Notes under the pieces: generated by a model
Databases searched by the model: none
What the model saw: the letters and a program-made list of their open reading frames with translations, nothing else
What the model was told of the DNA's origin: nothing
Position numbers and translations under genes: made by a program
From: Paenalcaligenes sp050487225
GTDB lineage: Bacteria; Pseudomonadota; Gammaproteobacteria; Burkholderiales; Burkholderiaceae_B
Direction: 5' to 3'
Assembly: GCF_050487225.1 (NCBI RefSeq)
Contig: NZ_JBKQGY010000001.1
Span: forward strand, 992,001-1,056,000
Length of the DNA: 64,000 nt
In this document: in pieces, positions 33,362 through 42,696 of the stretch
How the letters are laid out: each line of letters opens with the position of its first letter
Numbering within the stretch: position 1 is the stretch's first letter

Positions 33362-35884
33362 TCATTGGCTCTCTTTAAGCGTCTGATCACAGGATGCTTG
33401 TAGCGCAAAAATGGGGTGCTGCCAATAACGCGCCCGCACTTGGCGTTGGCACTGCACTTGCATACCTGAACCCTGCGTCAGGATACGCACGGCTCCCGCA
33501 TAATCAGTACGAACAAACGCCGTTTTAAATCGCTGCCAACGCCTAACCACGTCGGTATGCGGGTGCCCAAAACGGTTCTCCCAACCTGCTTGTGCGATAG
33601 CCCACGTTGCCTGCATAGACTGCACCCACTGCACTGACGACGAGGTACGAGAGCCATGATGCCCCACGACCACCACATCATGCGGCGCTATGCACCGCTT
33701 TAACAATGCTGCCTCTTGAGCAACGCCTATATCCCCTGTTAGTAGCAGGCTCTTCCCGTGCGCACTACGTATGCTCAACACGCAACTACGCGCATTGCTG
33801 TCTTTATTCCTTAACGCCGATGCATCTGGCCACTCGAAGCTAAACTGCACGCCATCCACCTGCCATGACATACCTTGTTGGCAGATCTGTTGCGAGGTTG
33901 TAGGTAACAACGGGGACGCTACCCCTAATAGTGCTGCTTCACGCCCAAAATACGCTCGCGCAGAAAAGCTCGTATACAGAGCACGCACCGGTACAGCTTG
34001 CAGCACATTCAATGCACCACCAGTATGGTCCAAATCGTCGTGGGACAATACCAACCAATCTAGCGCAGTAATACCCTTGGCCCGCAAGAACGGCACAATT
34101 ACCCTGTCGCCCACATCGTTCTGATGACTTAAGCGCAGACCCGTATCAAAGAGCAAGGCATGATGGCGCGTTTGTACCAACACCGCACCACCTTGCCCTA
34201 TATCCAAGACATCAGCACGCCACTCACCTTCAGCGATAGGTTCGCGCCCCCATAGCAAACACGGCAGCAATCCTACCCAACCCCAATGCCTGCCTGGTAG
34301 CCCTTTAGGCAAGAAGGCATACCCCATGCCTAACGCCGCTATCCCATACGTCCACCACGGCGCCCACGCTACAGCCACACTGGCTGCAGGAAGTTCGCAC
34401 AACCATTCGGTGGGCCGCATCATGAACTCCAACAGCGTATGAGCTAACCACGCCACGCCTTGTGTCACTGCAGAAAATGCTGCTATGGGCGCAACCAACA
34501 TCAACAACAAAGACAAAGGAGTAATGACCATCCCTATCAGTGGAATGGCGTAGGCATTACTAAGTGGTGAGATAAGCGAGACTTCATGAAACTGCCAGCC
34601 CAATGCGGGAAATAGCGCCACGCTAATCACTACCTGCCAAGCCGACACCTGCAGTACATAACTAACAAGGGCCGACCACCCTTGTTTGAGTTGCATCGCA
34701 TGTCCCTGCCAGTGATAGCACAATAGCAGTACGGTCACAGCCCCAAACGATAACCAAAACCCACTAGCGACTACCGCCCACGGGTCTAACCAGACCACCA
34801 ATGCTGCCGCTAAGGCTAAGGTTTGCGACGGCTGCCACGACACACCGGCTAAACGCGTACCCACCACCACTGCCAACATTAAAAAAGTACGTTGAGCAGG
34901 TACACCCCAACCCGCTACCGTGCAATACAAGGCGGCCACCAACAACGCCACACACGCTGCTATTTTTTGAGCCGGCCAATACTCCGCCAAGGCCACCTGT
35001 TTATAGCGTAACCGCCGCCAACACCATGACATGACCGTAGCGACAAACACAGCCATTAATGTGACATGCGAGCCGCTAATAGACACTAAGTGCGTAAGCC
35101 CCGCCCGGTTAAACACCAACCAATCTTGGCTGGCTATGCTATTTTGATCACCCACGCTTAACGCTAACAGCACTCCGCCGTAACGAGAGGATTGCACATA
35201 GGGGAGCATGGCCTTGCGTAGTTCATAACGCAGACTTTGCGCCATCACCGACCACGATCGCTGCCACCATGGCAGCGTGAATAGCAGTTTGGGCTCACCG
35301 CGTACGCTACCTAAGGCCCGAATCCCATGACTAAAACTGTATTGCTCGTAATCGAAACCCTGTTCGTTCTGATAACCATGCGGTGTTTTCACCAACATAT
35401 TGCTTTGCCACACTTGCCCAGGTGATACCGTAGGGAAATCAGCTTTTACAGGCTGGCTATAAGGCCCCACCCACGTAGCGGCCGACCAACTTACCTGTAT
35501 GGTGCTAGGTAAACCCTCTGGTTTGCTCTGACGTACTCGTGCGGTGAAATGTAGGCTACTTGGCGTTTGCTGCGGTAAACCTATCACCTCAAACTCCACA
35601 CGCGATACCCTATTCTCATCCGCAGTTGGTAAGGCTTGTACTAAACGCTGCTCGGCAGCTACGCCCACCCACCACACAGTCAGCGTCGCGGCCATCACAG
35701 GCACCAGCACATAAGCAAATACTGGTATGCGCCAACACAGCACGCATCCCAGCACCACCCACAACCATAGGCTGTACCACAGCCAACCTGCCGGTAACTC
35801 AGAAAATGTGTGCACCCATACGGCGGCGGCCACCATAGCGAGCGCCGTGATTCGTCCAGAGAATTGTCGTTGTAGCAATCGCAT
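33362..35884 (-). CDS. comEC: DNA internalisation protein ComEC/Rec2
   Basis: An 840-residue inner-membrane channel for uptake of single-stranded DNA in natural transformation. N-terminal membrane helices precede a DUF4131 region. The central Competence domain has about eight helices (from about 225, with HLVSISGSHVTLMAVF and GWGVPAQRTFLMLA). A C-terminal metallo-beta-lactamase-like domain has LSHDDLDHTGGALN and GHHGSRTSS, which matches the proposed nuclease site. All three modules are intact, so the organism may be naturally competent, though no pilus genes are in the window. It lies 114 bases after tatD in the same cluster. Confidence 0.93.
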   Translation of the reverse strand: MRLLQRQFSGRITALAMVAAAVWVHTFSELPAGWLWYSLWLWVVLGCVLCWRIPVFAYVLVPVMAATLTVWWVGVAAEQRLVQALPTADENRVSRVEFEVIGLPQQTPSSLHFTARVRQSKPEGLPSTIQVSWSAATWVGPYSQPVKADFPTVSPGQVWQSNMLVKTPHGYQNEQGFDYEQYSFSHGIRALGSVRGEPKLLFTLPWWQRSWSVMAQSLRYELRKAMLPYVQSSRYGGVLLALSVGDQNSIASQDWLVFNRAGLTHLVSISGSHVTLMAVFVATVMSWCWRRLRYKQVALAEYWPAQKIAACVALLVAALYCTVAGWGVPAQRTFLMLAVVVGTRLAGVSWQPSQTLALAAALVVWLDPWAVVASGFWLSFGAVTVLLLCYHWQGHAMQLKQGWSALVSYVLQVSAWQVVISVALFPALGWQFHEVSLISPLSNAYAIPLIGMVITPLSLLLMLVAPIAAFSAVTQGVAWLAHTLLEFMMRPTEWLCELPAASVAVAWAPWWTYGIAALGMGYAFLPKGLPGRHWGWVGLLPCLLWGREPIAEGEWRADVLDIGQGGAVLVQTRHHALLFDTGLRLSHQNDVGDRVIVPFLRAKGITALDWLVLSHDDLDHTGGALNVLQAVPVRALYTSFSARAYFGREAALLGVASPLLPTTSQQICQQGMSWQVDGVQFSFEWPDASALRNKDSNARSCVLSIRSAHGKSLLLTGDIGVAQEAALLKRCIAPHDVVVVGHHGSRTSSSVQWVQSMQATWAIAQAGWENRFGHPHTDVVRRWQRFKTAFVRTDYAGAVRILTQGSGMQVQCQRQVRARYWQHPIFALQASCDQTLKESQ

Positions 35885-35998
35885 AGACGCTATGCAAAAG
35901 CCTTAGGCTACTGCCAAGCAGTAGCAACTAGGCTCCAGCACACACCGTTATGTCTGTGCGATTCTTTACGTAGGTAACGAGAACAGCGCGGCGCGTTA

Positions 35999-36817
35999 CT
36001 AGGCTAATCGCGGCAAGACTTCAAGCGCATTGCTTCCTGTCTGCTGGATAACAGTCTCTAGCGGTACACCGCGTAACTCTGCCAGCACTTGGGCCATACG
36101 TACTAAATGCACTGGTTCATTACGTCTCGCCAAGGGGGAATCATCCTCTTCCCCCGCTTTACCCAACCATGCGGGTGGAATATCGGGCGCATCCGTTTCC
36201 AGCACAATTGCCGTGAGCGGTAAATCGCTGGCTAAACGGCGTATTTGTTTGGCGCGCTCAAATGTCATGGCACCACCAAAACCTAACTTAAAGCCCAAAT
36301 CCAGCAAAATTTCGGCCTGTTGCTGGCTGCCATTAAATGCATGGGCAATACCACGTAGCGTAGGATGCTGACGCAAGTATTTTGTGATGACGTCCACAGA
36401 ACGGCGTACATGCAAGATCACAGGCAAGTGATAACGCGCAGCCAATTTGACTTGGTGTTCGTAGAACTCCAACTGGCGCTCGCGCATCTCTGGTGTACAG
36501 AGTTCCGGCACAAAGAAATCAAGCCCTATTTCACCCACACCCACAAAACGCGGGTCGCTCAACGCCTGCTGCACCGTTGTTTCTAATAGTTCTAGATCAC
36601 CGTCTTGCGCGCGTGGTACGTATAAAGGGTGAATACCTAGGGCGTAGTAAACACCCTCATGTTGATGAGCCAAATCACGCACAGTCTGGAAGTTACTTGC
36701 CTCAACCGCAGGCACCACTACCTTTTGCACACCAGCCGCTTGCGCACGCGCCCACACTTCGTTGCGATCCGCATCAAACTCTGGGGCATCCAAATGGCAA
36801 TGGCTGTCTATCAACAT
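35999..36817 (-). CDS. TatD-family metal-dependent DNase
   Basis: A 272-residue TIM-barrel hydrolase. Metal ligands: DSHCHLD at the N-terminus, GEIGLDFF, HVRRS, AHAFNGS and ETDAPDIPP. Relatives (TatD, YcfH, YjjV) are 3'-5' exonucleases or deoxynucleases involved in DNA repair and degradation. The start at ATG 36817 has an AAGGA site at good spacing; the ORF extends 22 codons further without family support. Placement between lolD and comEC is common in this bacterial group. Confidence 0.9.
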   Translation of the reverse strand: MLIDSHCHLDAPEFDADRNEVWARAQAAGVQKVVVPAVEASNFQTVRDLAHQHEGVYYALGIHPLYVPRAQDGDLELLETTVQQALSDPRFVGVGEIGLDFFVPELCTPEMRERQLEFYEHQVKLAARYHLPVILHVRRSVDVITKYLRQHPTLRGIAHAFNGSQQQAEILLDLGFKLGFGGAMTFERAKQIRRLASDLPLTAIVLETDAPDIPPAWLGKAGEEDDSPLARRNEPVHLVRMAQVLAELRGVPLETVIQQTGSNALEVLPRLA

Positions 36818-36892
36818 GGCTACATCCTTGATGATTCGGGCGCTTGCCACCGTTCCAGCAATCAGCGGATAGCAATGCGCCACGCCCTCACA

Positions 36893-37585
36893 TTATTGTA
36901 GGTTGCCGTCCACCATGTGCAACTGCCTATGCGCGAGCGACGCCAAGGCCACATCATGCGTCACAATCACAAAGGCGGTGCCCAGCTCCCTATTCACTTC
37001 CTGCAACAAGGCAAACATCTCATCAGCGGTGTGGCGATCCAAGTTACCCGTGGGCTCATCAGCCAACACACATGCTGGGTTAGAGACCAATGAACGCGCC
37101 AAGGCTACTCGCTGACGCTCCCCCCCTGACAATTGCCCAGGGAAGTGATCCAAGCGCTCACCCAAACCCACACGCTCTAACAGCTTCTGAGCTTGTACTC
37201 GTGCTTCGTCGCGTTTTAAGCCACGCACAATCAACGGCATGGCGGCATTGTCCAGCGCATGAAACTCAGGCAATAGATGGTGAAACTGGTATACAAACCC
37301 CAAGGCCTGATTACGCAAGCGACTGCGCTGTTTTTCACCCATGCTGTCAGTTTCTTGACCTTGCACCCACACCTTACCAGTTGTGGGTTTATCCAGCAGT
37401 CCCAGTATGTGCAACAACGTGCTTTTACCCGAACCGGACGCCCCCACAATAGCGACCATCTCACCTGCCTGCACTTGCAACGACACATCATGCAAAATGC
37501 TGATATCGCGGCCCGCTTCGCTATAACGCACCCCTAAGTCACGGGCTTCAATCACGGGGGTAGAAGACATTACAGAATCAGTCAT
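36893..37585 (-). CDS. lolD: lipoprotein-releasing ABC ATPase LolD
   Basis: A 230-residue ATPase with Walker A GASGSGKST, Q-loop in GFVYQFHHLLPEF, signature LSGGERQR and Walker B CVLADEPTGNLD. The YQFHHLLPEF form is typical of LolD. It powers release of outer-membrane lipoproteins from the inner membrane to LolA. The start ATG 37585 overlaps the end of the permease gene by eight bases (ATGACTGA), so translation is coupled. Confidence 0.93.
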   Translation of the reverse strand: MTDSVMSSTPVIEARDLGVRYSEAGRDISILHDVSLQVQAGEMVAIVGASGSGKSTLLHILGLLDKPTTGKVWVQGQETDSMGEKQRSRLRNQALGFVYQFHHLLPEFHALDNAAMPLIVRGLKRDEARVQAQKLLERVGLGERLDHFPGQLSGGERQRVALARSLVSNPACVLADEPTGNLDRHTADEMFALLQEVNRELGTAFVIVTHDVALASLAHRQLHMVDGNLQ

Positions 37586-38852
37586 GACGCAGTACCTGTG
37601 CAGGTTGCAAACGCGAGGCACGCCAACTGGGGTACAGCGTTGCCAAGAACGACAAAATTAACGAAGTCACCGCAATGATGACGATATCGGTCACTTGCGG
37701 GTTAGACGGTAAAGAGCTGATGAAATAGATTTGCTCGGGCAAGAATTGCAAGCCAATCAGGTTTTCAATAAACGGCACAATAACGTCTACGTTATAGGCG
37801 ATCAACACCCCTAACAGCACGCCTAGACCTGTTCCCAAGAAACCAATCAAGCTGCCTTGCACCAAGAAGATCCGTGCAATCTCAGCGGGCGTTGCCCCTA
37901 GCGTACGCAAAATAGCAATATCACTGCGTTTGTCTTTGACCGCCATCACCAATGAAGACAGCAAGTTAAAGGCAGCCACAGCAACAATCAGTGTCAGGAT
38001 CAAGAACATCATGCGCTTTTCTGTTTGCACAGCAGCAAACCAGGTACGGTTGTTGCGTGTCCAGTCGCTAGCGATCACGCCACTGGGCAATTGGCCTTGC
38101 AGCTCTACCGCTACTTCAGGGGCTTTTTGCATATCCTTAATACGCAACCGCACACCACTTACACCGCTGTCACGGAAAATACGCGCGGCATCTTGCACAT
38201 TCACAAACGCCAGCGACGCATCGTATTCATAATGGCCAGACGAAAACAGCCCCACTACCGTGAACTGTCGCATACGCGGTGAAAAACCAGCCGGAGAAAT
38301 CGTGCCTTGAGGCGCCATCACCATTAAGGTATCGCCCTGACCCACCCCTAGCGTCTTCGCCAACTTTTGCCCTAGCACAACGCCAAAGCTGCCATCTTTT
38401 AAGGCATCCAAACTACCGGCATACAGTTGATCTGCCAGCTCTGAAACTTGCGTTTCCACACTAGGGTCAATACCGCGAATTTGTGCACCGCTCAACACGT
38501 TATTGCGCACCAACATACCTTGCGCGCCCACAAATGGTGCAGCCCCTTGCACGGCTGAATTCTGTTTTGCATCGTTGGCAATATCGGGCCACATTTCCAG
38601 TACACGCTGATGCGGCTGCCCAGGATAAAACAACTCTATATGCGGCAAAACCGACAACATTCGGTCACGCACCTGTGTTTGAAAGCCATTCATGACTGAA
38701 AGCACTACAATAAGAGCCGCAACCCCTAAAGCGATACCCGCCATGGAACTTCCAGCGATGAACGAGACAAACCTGTCCCCTCGCTGTCCTGCTTTACGCT
38801 TAGATCGGGTCAATCCCGCATAGCGCGCTCCAACCCACCATTCAAACGACAT
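37578..38852 (-). CDS. lolC: lipoprotein-releasing permease LolC/LolE
   Basis: A 424-residue permease with one N-terminal membrane helix (about 40-62), a large periplasmic domain, and three C-terminal helices. FtsX-family motifs DKRSDIAILRTLGATPAEI and SFLATLYPSWRASRLQPAQV are present. Only one permease gene accompanies lolD, as in species that use a single LolF/LolC-type subunit as a homodimer. The start at ATG 38852 gives the canonical FEWWVGARY N-terminus. A longer frame to 38897 would overlap the divergent gene at 38892. The short divergent gap must hold both promoters. Confidence 0.9.
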   Translation of the reverse strand: MSFEWWVGARYAGLTRSKRKAGQRGDRFVSFIAGSSMAGIALGVAALIVVLSVMNGFQTQVRDRMLSVLPHIELFYPGQPHQRVLEMWPDIANDAKQNSAVQGAAPFVGAQGMLVRNNVLSGAQIRGIDPSVETQVSELADQLYAGSLDALKDGSFGVVLGQKLAKTLGVGQGDTLMVMAPQGTISPAGFSPRMRQFTVVGLFSSGHYEYDASLAFVNVQDAARIFRDSGVSGVRLRIKDMQKAPEVAVELQGQLPSGVIASDWTRNNRTWFAAVQTEKRMMFLILTLIVAVAAFNLLSSLVMAVKDKRSDIAILRTLGATPAEIARIFLVQGSLIGFLGTGLGVLLGVLIAYNVDVIVPFIENLIGLQFLPEQIYFISSLPSNPQVTDIVIIAVTSLILSFLATLYPSWRASRLQPAQVLRHD

Positions 38853-38891
38853 AAATTTTGCCACCGCACGTGTATTAGACAGAAAACTTCT

Positions 38892-39833
38892 ATGCAAATA
38901 GTACTCTCAGGCGCCCTGCCTGAACCACCCTACGCATCAAAACTTTTGCCTGAGCTGGAAAAAGCTGCCCCCACCCTCGTTCGTTGGCTTAACCAAAGCC
39001 AAAGCACATTGCAAGTTCTGGATAGCAATCAAGAACGCTGTACTGCGCTGGAGTACTGGCAACTGCAACAGGCAGGATTCCAACCCAAACCCGCTCAGCA
39101 TAGTAGCGCAGGTCTGGGGGTTTTGTGGATGCAATCGCAACAAAACCTAACGTTAGCCCCTGAGGCTGCCGTTTGGTTAGGTGAGTTGGTGCATATCTCG
39201 CCGTCACGCGATGGCGCTGCGCTAATACCCGCTGCTGATCTGGATATCTCATCAGAAGATAGCGAAGCATTGTTCAACAGTAGTGTGGCCTGGTTCGAGG
39301 GCACAGGTTTTTCTGCAGAATACGTGAGTGCTCAGTGTTGGCGCATTCATCCCCCTGAGGACTTCCACGCACGTACGGTAAGCTCTGCCTTAGTGAGCCA
39401 AAGCGCTGTAAACCACTGGTGGGAACAAGATACCGAAACACGCCCATGGCGCAGGCTCGTAAATGAATTGCAAATGTTCTGGTTCAACCACCCCGTTAAC
39501 CAGCAACGTTCTGCCGAAGGCAAACTCCCCATCAATAGTTTGTGGCTACAAGGCGGGGGCTGTGCAGCGCAATTCCAGAGCGCGCATGCCGCCCCCTATC
39601 AGCTCTTTACAGACTTAGAAGACTCGTTACAGCAACAAGATTGGTCGCGTTGGCTAGAAGCGTGGCAGCTTTTGGAAAAAAACTGCTTTGCACCACTGCA
39701 ACAGCAGCCACCTTCTGTGGTGTTATGCGGCCAAAGCCGCCTACTGAGCGTCAACCCACAGCCTGCTGGCTTTCTGCGTAAGCTTTTTGCCTCCAAGAAA
39801 AACGATTGGAAGAAACAATGGTCATCCCTGTAA
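38892..39833 (+). CDS. COG4255-like protein related to cofactor-independent phosphoglycerate mutases
   Basis: A 313-residue cytoplasmic protein. The segment RPWRRLVNELQMFWFNHPVN, then GKLPINSLWLQGGG, resembles the COG4255 group, which is annotated as an apgM-like or phosphoglycerate-mutase-like protein next to recJ in many Burkholderiales. The N-terminal half shows no catalytic metal motif that I can see, so enzyme activity is doubtful. Its 3' end overlaps the recJ start by 16 bases, and recJ's ribosome site lies inside it, so the two are translationally coupled. The function is not established. Confidence 0.65.
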   Translation: MQIVLSGALPEPPYASKLLPELEKAAPTLVRWLNQSQSTLQVLDSNQERCTALEYWQLQQAGFQPKPAQHSSAGLGVLWMQSQQNLTLAPEAAVWLGELVHISPSRDGAALIPAADLDISSEDSEALFNSSVAWFEGTGFSAEYVSAQCWRIHPPEDFHARTVSSALVSQSAVNHWWEQDTETRPWRRLVNELQMFWFNHPVNQQRSAEGKLPINSLWLQGGGCAAQFQSAHAAPYQLFTDLEDSLQQQDWSRWLEAWQLLEKNCFAPLQQQPPSVVLCGQSRLLSVNPQPAGFLRKLFASKKNDWKKQWSSL

Positions 39834-41542
39834 TACAAGATCGTACAGTCAACCCCGACTACGTCAACACACTTACCAGCGCAGGCACACACCCATTGCT
39901 AGCCAAGCTGATGGCAGCCAGAGGGGTGTCTAGCACAGAAGAGCTCGCTACCGACTGGGCGCAAATGCTCCCGCCTGCCCTGCTGCGCGACCTGCAACAT
40001 GCGGCGCGCTTTTTGGCCGATGCCATTGCCGCCAACAAGCGACTGCTAGTCGTAGCAGATTACGACTGTGATGGCGCTACGGCATGCGCCGTAGCCGTAC
40101 GCGCATTACGCATGATGGGAGCTACAGTTAGCTTCCTAGTACCCAATCGTTTTGAAACAGGTTACGGCCTATCGCCGGCCATTGTTGATCTGGCCTTAGT
40201 ACACGAAGATGGCAAACCTGACGTACTGATCACCGTAGATAACGGTATTGCCAGCGTAAGCGGTGTGGAAGCAGCCAAAGCCGCAGGTATGGAAGTTATC
40301 ATTACCGACCACCACTTACCCGGCGATGAACTGCCTGATGCATCTGCCATCGTGAACCCCAACCACCCCGACTGCAACTTTGCCTCTAAAAATCTGGCCG
40401 GTGTGGGTGTAGTGTTTTATCTGATGTTGGGCTTGCGCGCCGAATTACGACAACGCGGTGTATTTGATGCCAAGACTCAGCCTCGCCTGAATCGCCTCAG
40501 CGATCTCGTCGCCTTGGGTACGGTCGCCGACGTGGTGCGTTTAGACAGCAATAACCGCTTGCTGGTGAATCAAGGCTTGCAGCAAATACGCTCTGGCATC
40601 ATGCAACCCGGCATTGAAGCACTATTTCGCGTTGCCGCGCGCCATCCTGGGTTAGCCAGCACCTTTGACTTAGGCTTTGCGTTAGGCCCTCGCATTAATG
40701 CCGCTGGTCGCTTGGCTGACATGGCCTTAGGTATACGCTGCCTGCTTAGCGATGATCCAACTGAGGCCATGTCGTTGGCACAAGAGTTGGAGGACATGAA
40801 TCAAGATCGTCGCCAGATCGAACAGCACATGCGTCAAGAAGCGCTGGTGGCGGTAGAACAGCATGTGAGCCACAACCCTGAACAACGCGCCAGCCTGTGC
40901 GTGTATCACCCAGACTGGCACCAAGGTGTAGTGGGTTTGGTGGCATCCAGACTCAAAGAACAATTCTGGCGCCCTGTGCTGGCTTTTGCTCGTAGTGACG
41001 ATGGCATCATGCTGAAAGGCTCGGGTCGCTCTGTGCCTGATGTACACCTGCGTGATGTATTGGACTTAGTCTCTAAACGCCAGCCCGGCATCATTGCCCA
41101 ATTTGGTGGCCACGCGATGGCTGCCGGCTTAAGCATCAAAGAAGAAAACTACGCCGACTTCATGCTGCTCTTTGATGAGGCTGTGCGCACCCTAAGCGGG
41201 CGCGAGTACTTTGAGCCCATTATTGAAACCGATGGCAGCCTGTCGTTGGAGCACTACAGCGTAGAGACCGCCTACTTGCTGCAGTCACAGGTCTGGGGAG
41301 CTGGTTTCCCTGCCCCCTTATTCCGTGACCGCTTTATTATTCGTCAGCAGCGCTTACTGAAAGACCGCCATCTGAAATTACAAGTAGAGCGTGGCACCCA
41401 AGTGCTGGATGCCATCTGGTTTAATCACAACCAATTGTTAGATGGCGTTGTTGAAGTAGTGTATAGCTTGGCCCCCAACACGTGGAACGGCCAAACCTCA
41501 TTGCAACTGATTGTGGAGTACGCCGCTAGCGTCAATGCTTAA
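39818..41542 (+). CDS. recJ: single-strand-specific 5'-3' exonuclease RecJ
   Basis: A 574-residue DHH-family exonuclease. DHH motifs: VVADYDCDGATACAVA, VDNGIAS, TDHHLPGD and the NPNHPDC segment. The DHHA1 domain follows with VVGLVASRLKEQF and a conserved GSGRSVPDVHLRDVLD, then a C-terminal OB fold. It resects 5' ends in RecF-pathway recombination, base excision and mismatch repair. ATG 39818 is chosen with GGAAG just upstream; a TTG at 39806 is the alternative. It overlaps the convergent transporter gene by four bases at its 3' end. Confidence 0.95.
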   Translation: MVIPVIQDRTVNPDYVNTLTSAGTHPLLAKLMAARGVSSTEELATDWAQMLPPALLRDLQHAARFLADAIAANKRLLVVADYDCDGATACAVAVRALRMMGATVSFLVPNRFETGYGLSPAIVDLALVHEDGKPDVLITVDNGIASVSGVEAAKAAGMEVIITDHHLPGDELPDASAIVNPNHPDCNFASKNLAGVGVVFYLMLGLRAELRQRGVFDAKTQPRLNRLSDLVALGTVADVVRLDSNNRLLVNQGLQQIRSGIMQPGIEALFRVAARHPGLASTFDLGFALGPRINAAGRLADMALGIRCLLSDDPTEAMSLAQELEDMNQDRRQIEQHMRQEALVAVEQHVSHNPEQRASLCVYHPDWHQGVVGLVASRLKEQFWRPVLAFARSDDGIMLKGSGRSVPDVHLRDVLDLVSKRQPGIIAQFGGHAMAAGLSIKEENYADFMLLFDEAVRTLSGREYFEPIIETDGSLSLEHYSVETAYLLQSQVWGAGFPAPLFRDRFIIRQQRLLKDRHLKLQVERGTQVLDAIWFNHNQLLDGVVEVVYSLAPNTWNGQTSLQLIVEYAASVNA

Positions 41543-42453
41543 GCGACGTTGCGTTTGCGGGATGCCAACATAATCCCGCCCACAATCAAAGCAAATGCAA
41601 TAGCGTGGAAGGTTTTTGGCAGCTCATTCAAGAACACCGTGGACAGCAACGCCGCAAACAAGGGAATAAAGTTCGTAAAGAAGCCCGCTGTAGCTGGCCC
41701 AGCACGCTGCACCCCTTCCCCCCAACAGTACAGAGCCACAATGGCCGGGCCTATCGCCACATAGGCCATCGCCCAATACAGCTCAGTCCCCCAGTGAATG
41801 TGCACATCAAAGACCGCCCACTCGCCCCACGCAAAGAGGCCGGACCACACCGTACCAAACGCCACTTGTGATATCAGCAAGGTGGCCCAGTTACGTCGCA
41901 CATCGTCAGGGTGCTTTTTAGCCAACAATAGCCAGCTATAAAAGGCCCATGCGATGGTGGATAGAATCATATAGAAATCCCCTATCACTAAGCGCATAGA
42001 CATAATCTGCGTCAGATCGCCACGGGTCAGAATAATTACCACCCCACACAACGAGACGACACCGCCCAGCAACTGCCAGCGGTTCATCAGTGAACCAAAA
42101 AACACGCGCCCAATCAGCAGCATCCATATAGGCATGCTGGCCCCAACGAGAGTCACGTTAATGGGGGTAGAACTTTGCAATGCCATGTACTGCAAAGTGT
42201 TGTAAAGACCAATACTCAGCAGCCCTAAAATGGAATAACGCTTCCACTCTTTCCATAATTGGCTACTGGGTCGCAAAACCGAATAACCAAACGGCAACAA
42301 AATAAGTAGCGCAATAATCCAACGCACAAAATTCAGCGTCACCGGCGGAATCATGTCGCTCACGATACGCCCTACGATGGCATTGCCCGCCCAAAGCATG
42401 GTTGGAATAACAAGAAAAGCCACCGTGGCTGGGGTAAGTTTTGACTGACTCAT
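41539..42453 (-). CDS. EamA / DMT-family transporter
   Basis: A 304-residue inner-membrane protein with ten hydrophobic helices formed by two EamA repeats (first ending near residue 145, second from about 155). Typical motifs are FVRWIIALLILLPF in the first and FFTNFIPLFAALLSTVFLNE in the second. Members export amino acids or metabolites. The substrate is not predictable. It is single-gene, convergent with recJ and divergent from prfB. A Fur-like sequence lies in the divergent gap. Confidence 0.85.
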   Translation of the reverse strand: MSQSKLTPATVAFLVIPTMLWAGNAIVGRIVSDMIPPVTLNFVRWIIALLILLPFGYSVLRPSSQLWKEWKRYSILGLLSIGLYNTLQYMALQSSTPINVTLVGASMPIWMLLIGRVFFGSLMNRWQLLGGVVSLCGVVIILTRGDLTQIMSMRLVIGDFYMILSTIAWAFYSWLLLAKKHPDDVRRNWATLLISQVAFGTVWSGLFAWGEWAVFDVHIHWGTELYWAMAYVAIGPAIVALYCWGEGVQRAGPATAGFFTNFIPLFAALLSTVFLNELPKTFHAIAFALIVGGIMLASRKRNVA

Positions 42454-42539
42454 TACGACATATGTGCCCCATTATGTCTCCGTAACAGGGCTAATTTCTT
42501 ATGGTTAAAAACTTAGTATAGTGAAAGCCACTTTTAAAA

Positions 42540-42558
42540 ACGAATGATAATAATTCCT
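42540..42558. promoter_or_regulatory. Fur-like sequence between the DMT transporter and prfB
   Basis: The stretch around GAATGATAATAATTCC resembles a Fur box in its left half. It lies about 90 bases upstream of the transporter start and about 140 before prfB. The match is partial. Confidence 0.3.
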
Positions 42559-42696
42559 TAAAATCAGCTGAATGCACACAAAAAGCCGCACTCACCCTGC
42601 CCTTATATGATCTAACAGGTTAAAATTATTCCTTTTGACCGAATTTTGGGCATAGCACTAATCATGGCTATGCCACCACACAGGAAGTACATCGCT

